Source: Samsonia erythrinae | Lineage (GTDB): Bacteria; Pseudomonadota; Gammaproteobacteria; Enterobacterales; Enterobacteriaceae | Length of the DNA stretch: 64,000 nt | NCBI RefSeq assembly: GCF_004342665.1 | Contig: NZ_SMBY01000009.1 | Span: forward strand, 1-64,000 | Direction: 5' to 3' | Shown here: piece after piece, positions 20,081 to 28,549 of the stretch | How the letters are laid out: every line of letters starts with the position of its first letter | Position numbering within the stretch: the first letter of the stretch is position 1 | Position numbers and translations under genes: made by a program | Notes under the pieces: generated by a model | Seen by the model: the letters and a program-made list of their open reading frames with translations, nothing else | Databases searched by the model: none | What the model was told of the DNA's origin: nothing

Positions 20081-21052
20081 TCATGCCTCTGAAAGCGCCT
20101 TACCGACTTTTTCATCGCAGATTAACACATGACATAACCCGGCACGGATGGCGGCGAGAATAATCGCGTATTTATGCATCCCCCCCGCAGCCAGCACGAG
20201 CTGCCTGGTTTTTTTCAAATCCTTTATCGAGGGATTGATCACTCGTTGTGCGAGGGGATGCTTTACTGTCCTCCCCTGAGCGTCCAGATAGTGACCGCAG
20301 ATATCCCCGACAGCGCCAGCTTCAATCAGTGAAAGGCGTGATAACTTATCAATGACGCCATATTCCAGCGCCTTAGAGTGTTCCGAGAGATCGATGGCGC
20401 TCAGTAGTGCCATGTCCAGCTCGCCAGCCATGGAAAGCACCGATTTCACCGGTTCACTCGCGACCAGGGCATCGCGTAGCGTTTCAGAGGAGGCAAACAT
20501 CGGTGCAGTAATATAAAAACATTTTGCATCGAGCGCGCGTGCGACAGAAGCCGCGTTGTCATAAGGATTGATGCTGGTGCTTTCCGCCAGACCTCCGCAC
20601 AGCAACACAACGCGTTCTCCACCAGCCGTTCGAGGCAAAAGGTTCTGGGCAGCCGTATGAATTGTGCCTCCCCAACTGATTCCAAGCGTACCCGAAGGCG
20701 GCAGATTTTCTGAGACATATTGTCCTGCTGCCGAGCCGACCATCATCCTGACGTCATCACCTTCTATCGGCACCGGGACGACGATGACCCGCTTCAGTCC
20801 AAACTTTGCGGTGAGCGCGTTTTCCAGATCGGTACGCACAGCAACGGCCTGGGGCAGAATGATCTGTACAAACCCCGACGTTCGCGCTTCACCTAGGATA
20901 CGGTTGACCTTTTTACGGGTGATATTCAGATGACGCGCAATCACGTCCTGAGTTTGACCCTCCTTGAAGTAATGCCAGCAAATTCGTGCAATCAACGCGT
21001 TTTCATCCAAAGTGCTTTTACTTTTTTCCAAAATTATTTCCCTGATAATCAT
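20081..21052 (-). CDS. SorC/DeoR-family transcriptional regulator
   Basis: 323 residues. The N-terminal helix-turn-helix is QTDVIARHLN-like (EGQTQDVIARHLNITRKKVN, residues about 30-49). It is followed by a SorC-type sugar-phosphate-binding domain (GISWGGTIHTAAQNL, LCGGLAESTSINPYDNA, and a C-terminal LAAGGMHKYAIILAAIR). The ATG at 21052 is chosen because the longer frame runs through the divergent promoter. It diverges from the phosphonoacetate hydrolase operon and is the obvious local regulator. The effector is probably a phosphorylated small molecule, but that is inference. Confidence 0.88.
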   Translation of the reverse strand: MIIREIILEKSKSTLDENALIARICWHYFKEGQTQDVIARHLNITRKKVNRILGEARTSGFVQIILPQAVAVRTDLENALTAKFGLKRVIVVPVPIEGDDVRMMVGSAAGQYVSENLPPSGTLGISWGGTIHTAAQNLLPRTAGGERVVLLCGGLAESTSINPYDNAASVARALDAKCFYITAPMFASSETLRDALVASEPVKSVLSMAGELDMALLSAIDLSEHSKALEYGVIDKLSRLSLIEAGAVGDICGHYLDAQGRTVKHPLAQRVINPSIKDLKKTRQLVLAAGGMHKYAIILAAIRAGLCHVLICDEKVGKALSEA

Positions 21053-21080
21053 CACATTGTCTCTAGCTTGGGAAGGATAG

Positions 21081-21110
21081 CACATTTGTGTCGTTAGTTT
21101 CACAAATGTG
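21081..21110. promoter_or_regulatory. Perfect inverted repeat operator in the divergent promoter
   Basis: CACATTTGTG (21081-21090) and CACAAATGTG (21101-21110) are exact reverse complements separated by ten bases, so the half-site centres are two helical turns apart. It lies between the SorC-type regulator gene and the hydrolase/importer operon and is the likely regulator binding site. Confidence 0.7.
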
Positions 21111-21164
21111 TCATTGATGGGTGATAGATTCACTAACATCAAATTTTCAAACGAGAGAATACCG

Positions 21165-22418
21165 ATGTCAGAATGCAATAATATTTACAGCGATAAAAAA
21201 GTTGTCACTGTGAATGGTCGCGAATATCAATGGCCCACTCAGCCGACTGTGGTGGTCTGTTTCGACGGGTGCGACCCGGAATATATCGAAGCCGCGAGTC
21301 AGGCGGGTTTGATCCCCAATCTGGATAAAATGCGTAGCGATGGTTTTGCCGGCAAGGCGTTGGCCAGCATGCCAACCTTCACGAATCCTAATAATATTTC
21401 AATCGTATGCGGCGTATCGCCCAATGTACATGGTGTCTCTGGCAACTTCTATTTTGACCGTGAAACGGGCAAAGATGTGATGATGGTTGACTCAACCCCG
21501 GTGCGTGCGCCAACGCTGCTTTCCGCATTTTCCCGTGCAGGCGCAAAGGTCGTTGCGATCACCGCGAAGGATAAACTACGTAAAGCGCTCGGCAAGAATC
21601 TGGATGGTATTGCCTTCTCTGCGGAAAAGGCTAACGAAGCCACCGAAACAGAGAACGGCATCAGTAATGTCGAAGCACTGGTGGGTCGAAATGCGCCAAA
21701 CCAGTACTCAGCGGATCTTTCGCTGTTCGTTCTGGATGCCGGCATCAAATTGCTGGAAACCACACAGCCGGACATCAGCTACCTTTCGCTTTCCGATTAT
21801 GTTCAGCACAAACATGCGCCCAACGATCCTGAAGCACTCGAATTTATGGTTGCCGTTGACCAGCGGCTGGGAAAAATTCTCTCGCTCGGCGCGCAGTTAG
21901 GCATTGTTGCTGATCATGGTATGAGTGATATGGCCGACGCTGAGGGTAACCCGCGTATTGTTTACCTTTCCGATCAGTTGGATAGAGAGTTCGGCGCGGG
22001 GAACTGCCGCGTGATTTGCCCCATAACCGATCCCTTCGTTCGCCACCATGGCGCGCTGGGTGGGTTTGTCAGAATTCATCTCATGAACGCTGATATTGCC
22101 ATCCAGGACGTGCTGCGTTTTGTACGGAATATCCCCGGCGTTGCACTGGCGCTGCCACGCGATGAAGTCTGCCTGATGTTCGAAGTGGCTGATGACCGCG
22201 AAGGCGATATCGCCGTTATCGCGATTAAAGGCGTTGCTCTGGGCGCAAGCGAAACCGACCACGACCTGTCACAGCTTTCTGGTGTTCGTCTGCGTTCACA
22301 CGGCGGTCTGACTGAGCAAGCCGTTCCTTTTATTACTTCAATCCCGATCAACATCAATCCGACGCATCGGCTGCGTAACTTTGACATCTTCTTCGCACTC
22401 TTGAATGGGGCTATCTGA
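21165..22418 (+). CDS. phnA: Phosphonoacetate hydrolase (alkaline phosphatase superfamily)
   Basis: Members cleave the carbon-phosphorus bond of phosphonoacetate to acetate and phosphate. The 417-residue protein shows the family pattern: CFDGCDPEY (metal ligand Asp34), nucleophile region MPTFTNPNN (Thr73), SDYVQHKHAP, and VADHGMSD. No signal peptide is seen, so it is cytoplasmic. The ATG at 21165 follows GAGAG; the longer frame runs into the operator. It overlaps the next gene by one base (TGATG). The substrate could be another phosphonate or phosphoester, since the superfamily is broad. Confidence 0.82.
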   Translation: MSECNNIYSDKKVVTVNGREYQWPTQPTVVVCFDGCDPEYIEAASQAGLIPNLDKMRSDGFAGKALASMPTFTNPNNISIVCGVSPNVHGVSGNFYFDRETGKDVMMVDSTPVRAPTLLSAFSRAGAKVVAITAKDKLRKALGKNLDGIAFSAEKANEATETENGISNVEALVGRNAPNQYSADLSLFVLDAGIKLLETTQPDISYLSLSDYVQHKHAPNDPEALEFMVAVDQRLGKILSLGAQLGIVADHGMSDMADAEGNPRIVYLSDQLDREFGAGNCRVICPITDPFVRHHGALGGFVRIHLMNADIAIQDVLRFVRNIPGVALALPRDEVCLMFEVADDREGDIAVIAIKGVALGASETDHDLSQLSGVRLRSHGGLTEQAVPFITSIPININPTHRLRNFDIFFALLNGAI

Positions 22419-23695
22419 TGCGTCGCGCTGTACTTGTCATTCTTGACGGTTTGCGTCGGGATTTGATCAGTGAGGAAAATACGCCTCATTTGTATGCATT
22501 CGCTCGCCGTGCCGAGCAGTTCAACGCTCACCACACCGTTTTCCCGAGCTGCACCCGTGTGGTATCAGCCAGTATCGCCACCGGGTGCTGGCCTGCCCGC
22601 CATGGGATGGCAGGAAATACCATGGTGCTGACTGAAAATGGCCGTCTGGTTCGTCACGATGCCGGTAAACCGGATTTTCTCCAGCACAAACGCAACGTCA
22701 CCGGCCGTTCTCTGCACGTCCCGACGATGGCTGAATACCTTGCTGACGAAGGCGGCGTAGTGATTTTCAGTAATGTCTCGCCGGGCGCCGCTTACGCCCA
22801 CGATCCAGACGGATTTGGTCACATCTATCATCGTGCCGGGTCGTTTGGCCCCGGCCGTCAACCCGTCCCTTCTCGTGAAGTGCTCTCTATTTCGCTGGAT
22901 ATCCAGGGCGAAAGCGTGATGACAGACAGGTTTATTGAACGCGTGGTTACCGCCAGTGATTGCCCGGCAGTGGGTGTTCTCTGGATGGGCGAACCCGACG
23001 CGTCTCAACATCATTTTCCATTAGGTTCACCCGAACATCTGGCCATTCTTCACCACGCGGATAGCCATGCGGGGCGGGTTATTGCTGCCGTTGAGGCGAT
23101 GGCCGATCGACAAGAGATTTTGCTGCTGGTCGGTTCGGATCACGGCCACCAAACCGTGGATGAGGTAATCGACGTTGAAGCCGAACTGGTCAGTGCGGGG
23201 CTGAAAAACAGCATGGACTCCGATGACGTGGTTGTTGCCTCAAATGGCACCTCGGTATTGATTTACCTGCACCCCGACATGGTTAGCAGAAAGCGAAAGA
23301 TTGAGTGCTTCCTACGAAATTGTGCCTGGGCAGGGCAAGTGTTCTCACGCGGTGAATTCGAGTCAGTGGGTATTCCGCTTGAGGCCGGCCCTGAATTCGC
23401 CGTCTCCATGCACAGTACCGACGCCAAAAATGCTTATGGCGTGGCTGGAAAAGGGTTCACGGCCCGACGTGCCGGTGATAAAGCCGATATTCTCGGTGCG
23501 GGACAACATGGTGGCATGGGCACCTTTGAGCAGATGCCGTTCCTGATGGTTGCAGGCCAGGGCTTTACGCCCGATAGCGAGCGCACATCACCCAGTTGCG
23601 TCATTGACATCGCCCCCACTATTTTTACCCATCTGGGTAAACCCCTGCCGTCATTTGATGGTCAGGCCCTGCAACACAAAAGTTGTGAGGAATAA
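22418..23695 (+). CDS. Type I phosphodiesterase / nucleotide pyrophosphatase-like hydrolase
   Basis: 425-residue alkaline-phosphatase-superfamily hydrolase. The metal and nucleophile set appears intact: ILDGLRRD (Asp10), FPSCTR (nucleophile Thr46), GEPDASQHH, SDHGHQT and QHGGMG. There is no signal peptide, so it is cytoplasmic. It is not closely similar to the preceding hydrolase though it shares the fold. Translational coupling to phnA and to the importer implies it processes the imported compound, for example by opening a phosphodiester or phosphonate ester before C-P cleavage. That order is inference. Confidence 0.8.
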   Translation: MRRAVLVILDGLRRDLISEENTPHLYAFARRAEQFNAHHTVFPSCTRVVSASIATGCWPARHGMAGNTMVLTENGRLVRHDAGKPDFLQHKRNVTGRSLHVPTMAEYLADEGGVVIFSNVSPGAAYAHDPDGFGHIYHRAGSFGPGRQPVPSREVLSISLDIQGESVMTDRFIERVVTASDCPAVGVLWMGEPDASQHHFPLGSPEHLAILHHADSHAGRVIAAVEAMADRQEILLLVGSDHGHQTVDEVIDVEAELVSAGLKNSMDSDDVVVASNGTSVLIYLHPDMVSRKRKIECFLRNCAWAGQVFSRGEFESVGIPLEAGPEFAVSMHSTDAKNAYGVAGKGFTARRAGDKADILGAGQHGGMGTFEQMPFLMVAGQGFTPDSERTSPSCVIDIAPTIFTHLGKPLPSFDGQALQHKSCEE

Positions 23696-23696
23696 A

Positions 23697-24797
23697 ATGG
23701 CGAGCGTTAACATTAACCAGATCAGTAAACGATATGGCGAGACGACAGTTCTGAAAGGCGTCTCGCTGGATATCCGCGATGGCGAATTTCTGACATTAAT
23801 CGGACCTTCCGGATGCGGTAAATCGACGCTGTTACGCATCCTCGCGGGGTTGGAAGCGCAGGATAGCGGTCATATCGAACTGGATGGCGAGAATATTGAT
23901 ACCCGCCGCCCGAGCGAACGCGATGTCGCGATGGTTTTTCAGTCCTATGCGCTCTATCCGCACTTTACCGTGTTTGACAATATTGCGCTGCCGTTAAGGA
24001 TGCAGCGGTTAAGTCGTACCCAGCGCTTACCCTTGCTGGGTAGCCTGATGCCGGCACGAAAAGGCGTTGAACGTACCATCGCCACTGAAGTTAACCAGGT
24101 CGCAAAGATACTGAATATCGATCATCTTCTGCAACGCAAACCCGGACAGCTATCGGGGGGACAGCGCCAGCGCGTAGCTCTGGGCCGCGCCATGGTCCGC
24201 CACCCCAAAATTTTCCTGATGGATGAACCTCTCTCTAATCTTGATGCGAAGTTACGCGTACAAATGCGCGCAGAGATTGTGGCGTTGCATCGTCGCCTTG
24301 GCGTGACGTTTGTCTATGTGACACACGATCAGGCTGAAGCAATGACCATGTCCGACCGCGTTGCCGTCATGGTCGGTGGTGATGTCCTGCAAATTGCGCC
24401 GCCGGAAGAGCTGTATCGTAACCCAGCTGAAATCCGAGTTGCTGAACTGATTGGCAGCCCGAAAATTAATATCCTGACCGTTGACGATATCACGTGGGCC
24501 TTAAAGTATGGCTTTGCGGCTGCACACCGCATTGGCTTTCGACCGGAAGCCGCTTCCATTGTGGCCAGCGGAACAGGCATGTTGGAAGGCGTTGTCAGTA
24601 ATGTTGAGAACTTCGGCGCGGATATTTTCCTGCATATTGACCTCAAAGACGCGGAAACGATTATTGTGCGCCGCGATCCGCATTCGCCCCGCCTCTCGCC
24701 GGGAAACGCCGTGGGCATCATGCTCGACCTACGTCAGATTCTGGCTTTTGACGCAGATGGCAAACAACTGATGAAAGAGGAGCGGATTGCAGTATGA
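23697..24797 (+). CDS. CUT1-type ABC importer ATPase (UgpC/MalK-like)
   Basis: 366 residues. Walker A is GPSGCGKST, the signature is LSGGQRQR and Walker B is IFLMDEPLSNLDAKLR; a C-terminal regulatory (TOBE/OB) region follows. An insertion around residues 100-135 (RLSRTQRLPLLGSLMPARKG) lies before the signature and lengthens the helical subdomain. The start at 23697 follows GAGG and lies one base after the preceding stop; the frame is open upstream but overlaps the phosphodiesterase. It pairs with the two permeases and binding protein that follow. Confidence 0.92.
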   Translation: MASVNINQISKRYGETTVLKGVSLDIRDGEFLTLIGPSGCGKSTLLRILAGLEAQDSGHIELDGENIDTRRPSERDVAMVFQSYALYPHFTVFDNIALPLRMQRLSRTQRLPLLGSLMPARKGVERTIATEVNQVAKILNIDHLLQRKPGQLSGGQRQRVALGRAMVRHPKIFLMDEPLSNLDAKLRVQMRAEIVALHRRLGVTFVYVTHDQAEAMTMSDRVAVMVGGDVLQIAPPEELYRNPAEIRVAELIGSPKINILTVDDITWALKYGFAAAHRIGFRPEAASIVASGTGMLEGVVSNVENFGADIFLHIDLKDAETIIVRRDPHSPRLSPGNAVGIMLDLRQILAFDADGKQLMKEERIAV

Positions 24798-25726
24798 GCG
24801 AATCACCTGTTGTGACAGCCAGCGCAACCCGGCGAGCGCCCCACACCTCGCTGAATCAGACTCAGCGACGCTTCGCTTACCTGTCGGTATTTTCCGCCAC
24901 CTTTTTACTGATTGCGTTGCTGTTCATTCCTGCGGTGGTGGTGATTGTCGTCTCACTGACTGACTGGCAGCTTGGCGCATCAACGCTTCGGTTTATTGGC
25001 CTGGGAAATTTTAATACGTTGTTCTCCGACCCGGTGTTCTGGACGGCGCTGAAAAATACCTTGCTGTACGCGGTCATCGTGGTGCCGGGAACCGTGATAC
25101 TGGGACTGACAATTGCGCTATTAATCGAGTCCAGACCCAGCCTGCGCGGTTTCTATCGCGCGGCTCACTTTCTTCCGGTGATGTCGACGATGTCAGCCAT
25201 GGCGATTGTTTGGGGATCAATGCTTCACCCGACTATCGGTCTGGTAAATCGCGCATTGTCGGTTTTCGGTATCACCGGCCCTAACTGGCTACGTGATGAA
25301 GATACCGCGCTGCTGGCGATCGCGTTGATCGGCATCTGGCAAAACGTTGGCTTCGCTATGGTGCTGTTTGTCTCCGGGCTGAAGTCTATCCCTGAAGATC
25401 TCTATCACGCGGCAGATATTGATGGGGCGGATAGCATGATAGATCGGCTTCGTACTGTCACTATTCCCATGCTTGGCCCAGTGATGCTCTTCGTCAGCGT
25501 CATGACCGCATGCCGAGCGTTTGAAGTGTTCGATAGCGTTAGGGTGTTGACGCAGGGCGGCCCGAACTATGCATCGGAAGTCCTGCTGCACCGGCTGTAT
25601 ACCGAAAGCTTTGACTATCTAAGAACCGGCTATGGCGCCGCGCTCACCGTAGTCTATCTGCTGATTGTTGTCTGTCTCACTCTCGGCCAGTCGAAAATCC
25701 TTGAGCGGCGGGTACATTACTCATGA
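24794..25726 (+). CDS. CUT1-type ABC importer permease (UgpA-like)
   Basis: 310-residue inner-membrane protein with about six transmembrane helices (first near residues 33-57) and the EAA-type coupling loop DLYHAADIDGADSMIDRLRTVTIP. It overlaps the ATPase gene by four bases (ATGA), showing tight operon structure. Confidence 0.92.
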   Translation: MSESPVVTASATRRAPHTSLNQTQRRFAYLSVFSATFLLIALLFIPAVVVIVVSLTDWQLGASTLRFIGLGNFNTLFSDPVFWTALKNTLLYAVIVVPGTVILGLTIALLIESRPSLRGFYRAAHFLPVMSTMSAMAIVWGSMLHPTIGLVNRALSVFGITGPNWLRDEDTALLAIALIGIWQNVGFAMVLFVSGLKSIPEDLYHAADIDGADSMIDRLRTVTIPMLGPVMLFVSVMTACRAFEVFDSVRVLTQGGPNYASEVLLHRLYTESFDYLRTGYGAALTVVYLLIVVCLTLGQSKILERRVHYS

Positions 25727-26565
25727 TTAAATTTCCCTCCTTACCCCGTTCCCCGAAGAGTGCACTACGACATGTCATGCTGCTGGGTACAACCCTGTTT
25801 ACCTTGCTCCCGTTTATCTGGATGGTGAGCCTGTCCCTGAAGCCGCAGCATGAGATCTTCGCCGCCGACTTCCATCTGTGGCCAACACAGTTTTTCGGCC
25901 TTGAGAACTACCGTGCGGCGCTGACGTCTGTGCCGATGCTGCGGTTTATCGCCAATGGCATTTTTGTCTGCGCGATGATCTTCCTGATCCAGCTCATTGT
26001 GTGCGTACCCTGCGCCTACGCGCTGGCAAAACTGCGTTTTCGCGGCCGGGACACGCTCTTTTCTGCCGTGTTGATCGGTTTGCTTGTGCCGCCACAGGCC
26101 CTCGCGATCCCTCACTTTTTGATGCTCTATGTCTTCGGGATCCTGAATACGTATGCTTCGCTGATACTGCCGTGGATAATTTCGGCATTCGGCATATTCC
26201 TGCTGCGTCAGTTCTTTCGCAAGATCCCCGAAGAGATTCTTCAGGCCGCGCGGCTGGATGGCCTGAGCGAGTTTGCCATTATCTGGCGCATTATCATGCC
26301 GATGAGTACACCGGCTCTTGCTTCATTCGGTATTTTTTCGTTAGTCGCACACTGGAACGATCTGTTCTGGCCAATGATCGCGGTACGCGACCAGGCCATT
26401 TCTACGCCGGCACTTGGCATTTTGCTGTTCCGTGATGATGAATCAGGTCAGTCACTGGGACCCTTGATGGCTGGCGCCGTGATTATAGTGATCCCGTTAA
26501 TTTTTGTTTTTCTTATCGCGCAGCGCCGTTTTATTGATGGCATGACAACATCATCAAATAAATGA
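25723..26565 (+). CDS. CUT1-type ABC importer permease (UgpE-like)
   Basis: 280-residue partner permease. Its EAA coupling loop is EILQAARLDGLSEFAIIWRIIMPMSTPAL, and six hydrophobic segments are evident. Four-base overlap with the preceding permease gene. Confidence 0.92.
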   Translation: MIKFPSLPRSPKSALRHVMLLGTTLFTLLPFIWMVSLSLKPQHEIFAADFHLWPTQFFGLENYRAALTSVPMLRFIANGIFVCAMIFLIQLIVCVPCAYALAKLRFRGRDTLFSAVLIGLLVPPQALAIPHFLMLYVFGILNTYASLILPWIISAFGIFLLRQFFRKIPEEILQAARLDGLSEFAIIWRIIMPMSTPALASFGIFSLVAHWNDLFWPMIAVRDQAISTPALGILLFRDDESGQSLGPLMAGAVIIVIPLIFVFLIAQRRFIDGMTTSSNK

Positions 26566-26596
26566 TTTTTATTTTTAATGACTCCAGGAGAGTACC

Positions 26597-27883
26597 ATGA
26601 ATTTACCCGCTTCAATGCGTCGTCACCTGTTATCCGGTGTGATTATCATGTCTGGTATAACCGCCGCACATGCAGACGATAAAATAACGCTTGATGTACT
26701 TTATACCACGCCAGGGACATTCAATTCCTTACAGAAGGGATTAGCCAAACGTTTTACTGAGACGCATCCTGACATTGAAATTAAGTTTCGTAATCCAGTG
26801 AAAGGCTATGAAGAAGCTGCGCAGGAAATTCTGCGTGGACAAATCACGAATAGCATGCCGGATGTTGTATTCAATGGGATAAACCAGATCGGATTATTTG
26901 TTGATCGTGGCATTGGCGCACCGCTTGATTCATACATTAAGACAGATGGCGGCCTGGATAAACTGGGTTATTACCCGACGCTAGCCCGGCTGGGAACCTG
27001 GAAAGGCAAACAATACGGTTTACCTTTTGCGGTTTCCACTCCCATTCTTTACGTCAATACCGATCTGGTAAAAGCGGCAGGTGGCGATCCGGACAAGTTA
27101 CCGAATACATGGACTGAACTCATCAAATTAGGCAAGGCGATAGAAAGTCACGCGAAATCGCCGGTGACTGGTCTTTATTACCAGTGGGAACAGACCGGTA
27201 ACTGGCTATTCCAGACGTTAGTCACCAGTAAAGGCGGACATATGTTACAGCCGGGTAGTTGTAAGATCGGCTTTAACAGTGATGCAGGAAAATGGGCGCT
27301 GCAAACGCTGGAGTCGTTTGGAAAATCGGGTATGCCTAACCTTGCACTTGGACAGGCTCGCCAGTCATTTGCCTCCGGCACGGTAGGTATCATGGCGGAT
27401 TCAACGTCTTATGTCGCTGCCGCTGAGAAACAGATCAACGGGGCGTTTGGCTTTAAAACGATGCCGTTCCCGCTGGCCGATGCTAAAGGGCAGTTGCCTG
27501 CTGGTGGAAATGTTGCGATGGTGCTTTCCACCGATGCCAAACGTCAGGCAGCGGCATGGGAATATGTTAAATTCGTCACGGGTCCTCAGGGACAGACAGA
27601 GATGGCCAACCTCACCGGCTATATGCCAGGAAATAGAATTGCGGTTGAGCAAGCCGATCTCCTCGGAAACTTTTATGCTTCTCACCCGAACCACACAACC
27701 AGTCTTAAACAGGTTCCGGTATTAGGTGAATGGGCGTCATTCCCTGGTGAAAACTCTCTGAAAATCATTGAAGTCATTAAAGATCACACCGAGGCACTCA
27801 TCACTGCCCGTGCGACCGTAACGGACACAATGCCAAAACTGGTTCAGAATGTTAATGCGTTGATGCCTGCTGAATGTAAATAG
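26597..27883 (+). CDS. Periplasmic solute-binding protein, family 1 (UgpB-like)
   Basis: 428-residue extracytoplasmic binding protein. The signal peptide probably ends after AHA (about residue 26). The mature protein starts with the family-1 opening LDVLYTTPGTF and a strong helix (LQKGLAKRFTETHPDIEIKF). UgpB homologues bind glycerol-3-phosphate or glycerophosphodiesters; others bind sugars. Together with two phosphoester or phosphonate hydrolases, an organophosphorus ligand is more likely than a plain sugar. Last gene of the operon; a hairpin follows 8 bases downstream. Confidence 0.9.
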   Translation: MNLPASMRRHLLSGVIIMSGITAAHADDKITLDVLYTTPGTFNSLQKGLAKRFTETHPDIEIKFRNPVKGYEEAAQEILRGQITNSMPDVVFNGINQIGLFVDRGIGAPLDSYIKTDGGLDKLGYYPTLARLGTWKGKQYGLPFAVSTPILYVNTDLVKAAGGDPDKLPNTWTELIKLGKAIESHAKSPVTGLYYQWEQTGNWLFQTLVTSKGGHMLQPGSCKIGFNSDAGKWALQTLESFGKSGMPNLALGQARQSFASGTVGIMADSTSYVAAAEKQINGAFGFKTMPFPLADAKGQLPAGGNVAMVLSTDAKRQAAAWEYVKFVTGPQGQTEMANLTGYMPGNRIAVEQADLLGNFYASHPNHTTSLKQVPVLGEWASFPGENSLKIIEVIKDHTEALITARATVTDTMPKLVQNVNALMPAECK

Positions 27884-27890
27884 TTTCCGC

Positions 27891-27918
27891 ATCCCGCCAA
27901 GAGTCACCTTGGCGGGAT
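27891..27918 (+). terminator. Hairpin after the CUT1 importer operon
   Basis: Perfect 11-bp stem ATCCCGCCAAG / CTTGGCGGGAT with a 6-base loop just after the binding-protein gene. No long T-run follows, so termination strength is uncertain. Confidence 0.65.
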
Positions 27919-27998
27919 TAACGGTGGCGCGTAAAGCCGATGTTGTGGTGCTTTACGTTCGCTTACCCTTGGTTTCATCTTCACAGGAAGGCAACTCG

Positions 27999-28226
27999 CC
28001 ACCACGGCAGTGACATATTGCCTATTTTTACTAAGGTCGTCCCCTTAAATGATTCCTCATAGCCTAAATAGCCGCGCTTAATACCGCGACACTTTTGCCA
28101 GACCATGGAAACTTCCCGGGAATCGGCCGACTGTTTTCATAAAGTGACGAACTTTTCAGCCGTTGCCACATTGAGCGGCACGGATAATTCCACGTTACGG
28201 TATCGTGCAGCGCCTGCCGTATGAAA
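27999..28226 (-). pseudogene. Possible decayed coding sequence, unknown family
   Basis: On the minus strand one frame reads protein-like for about 70 codons (segments RYRNVELSVPLNVATAEKF and KCRGIKRGYLGYEESFKG) but is broken by one internal TGA and has no clear start. I do not recognise the family. It lies next to a frameshifted antitoxin gene, so this gap may be a graveyard of accessory genes. Confidence 0.3.
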
Positions 28227-28239
28227 GCGATGCCCCCCC

Positions 28240-28449
28240 AAAAAATCAGCCCACGCCTTCATCGGTCACAGACACGTATCAGAGACGGGAGAATCCTATG
28301 TTATCGCCCGCAATGGTAAACCTGTGGCTAAGATCGTTCCTCTTACCGTTACTGAGAAAACGCCACGCATCGGTTTCATGAAGGGCCAAATTTCATTTTA
28401 ATGATTTGAATAAAGAAGAAATTATCGGTACGTTTAATGAGAAATCATG
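28240..28449 (+). pseudogene. Frameshifted Phd/YefM/VapB-type antitoxin remnant
   Basis: One frame reads HRHVSETGESYVIARNGKP followed by VAKIVPL and RIGFMKGQI, the usual C-terminal half of the Phd domain of type II antitoxins (ARNGKPVA, then R(I/L)GF(L/M)KG). A stop follows at ISF. The neighbouring frame continues sensibly as NDLNKEEIIGTFNEKS and stops at 28449, which indicates a frameshift near 28390-28405. The N-terminal DNA-binding part is poorly preserved. No PIN-domain toxin gene follows; the next 100 bases hold only a short ATG frame. Confidence 0.6.
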
Positions 28450-28549
28450 ATGACAAACGATGGCAACATCATTCAGTCCTGCTCAGGCTATATCAACGTG
28501 ATCGAATGCAGTTAGCACTCCCGCAACAAAACAGGGAAAACCAACCGAC

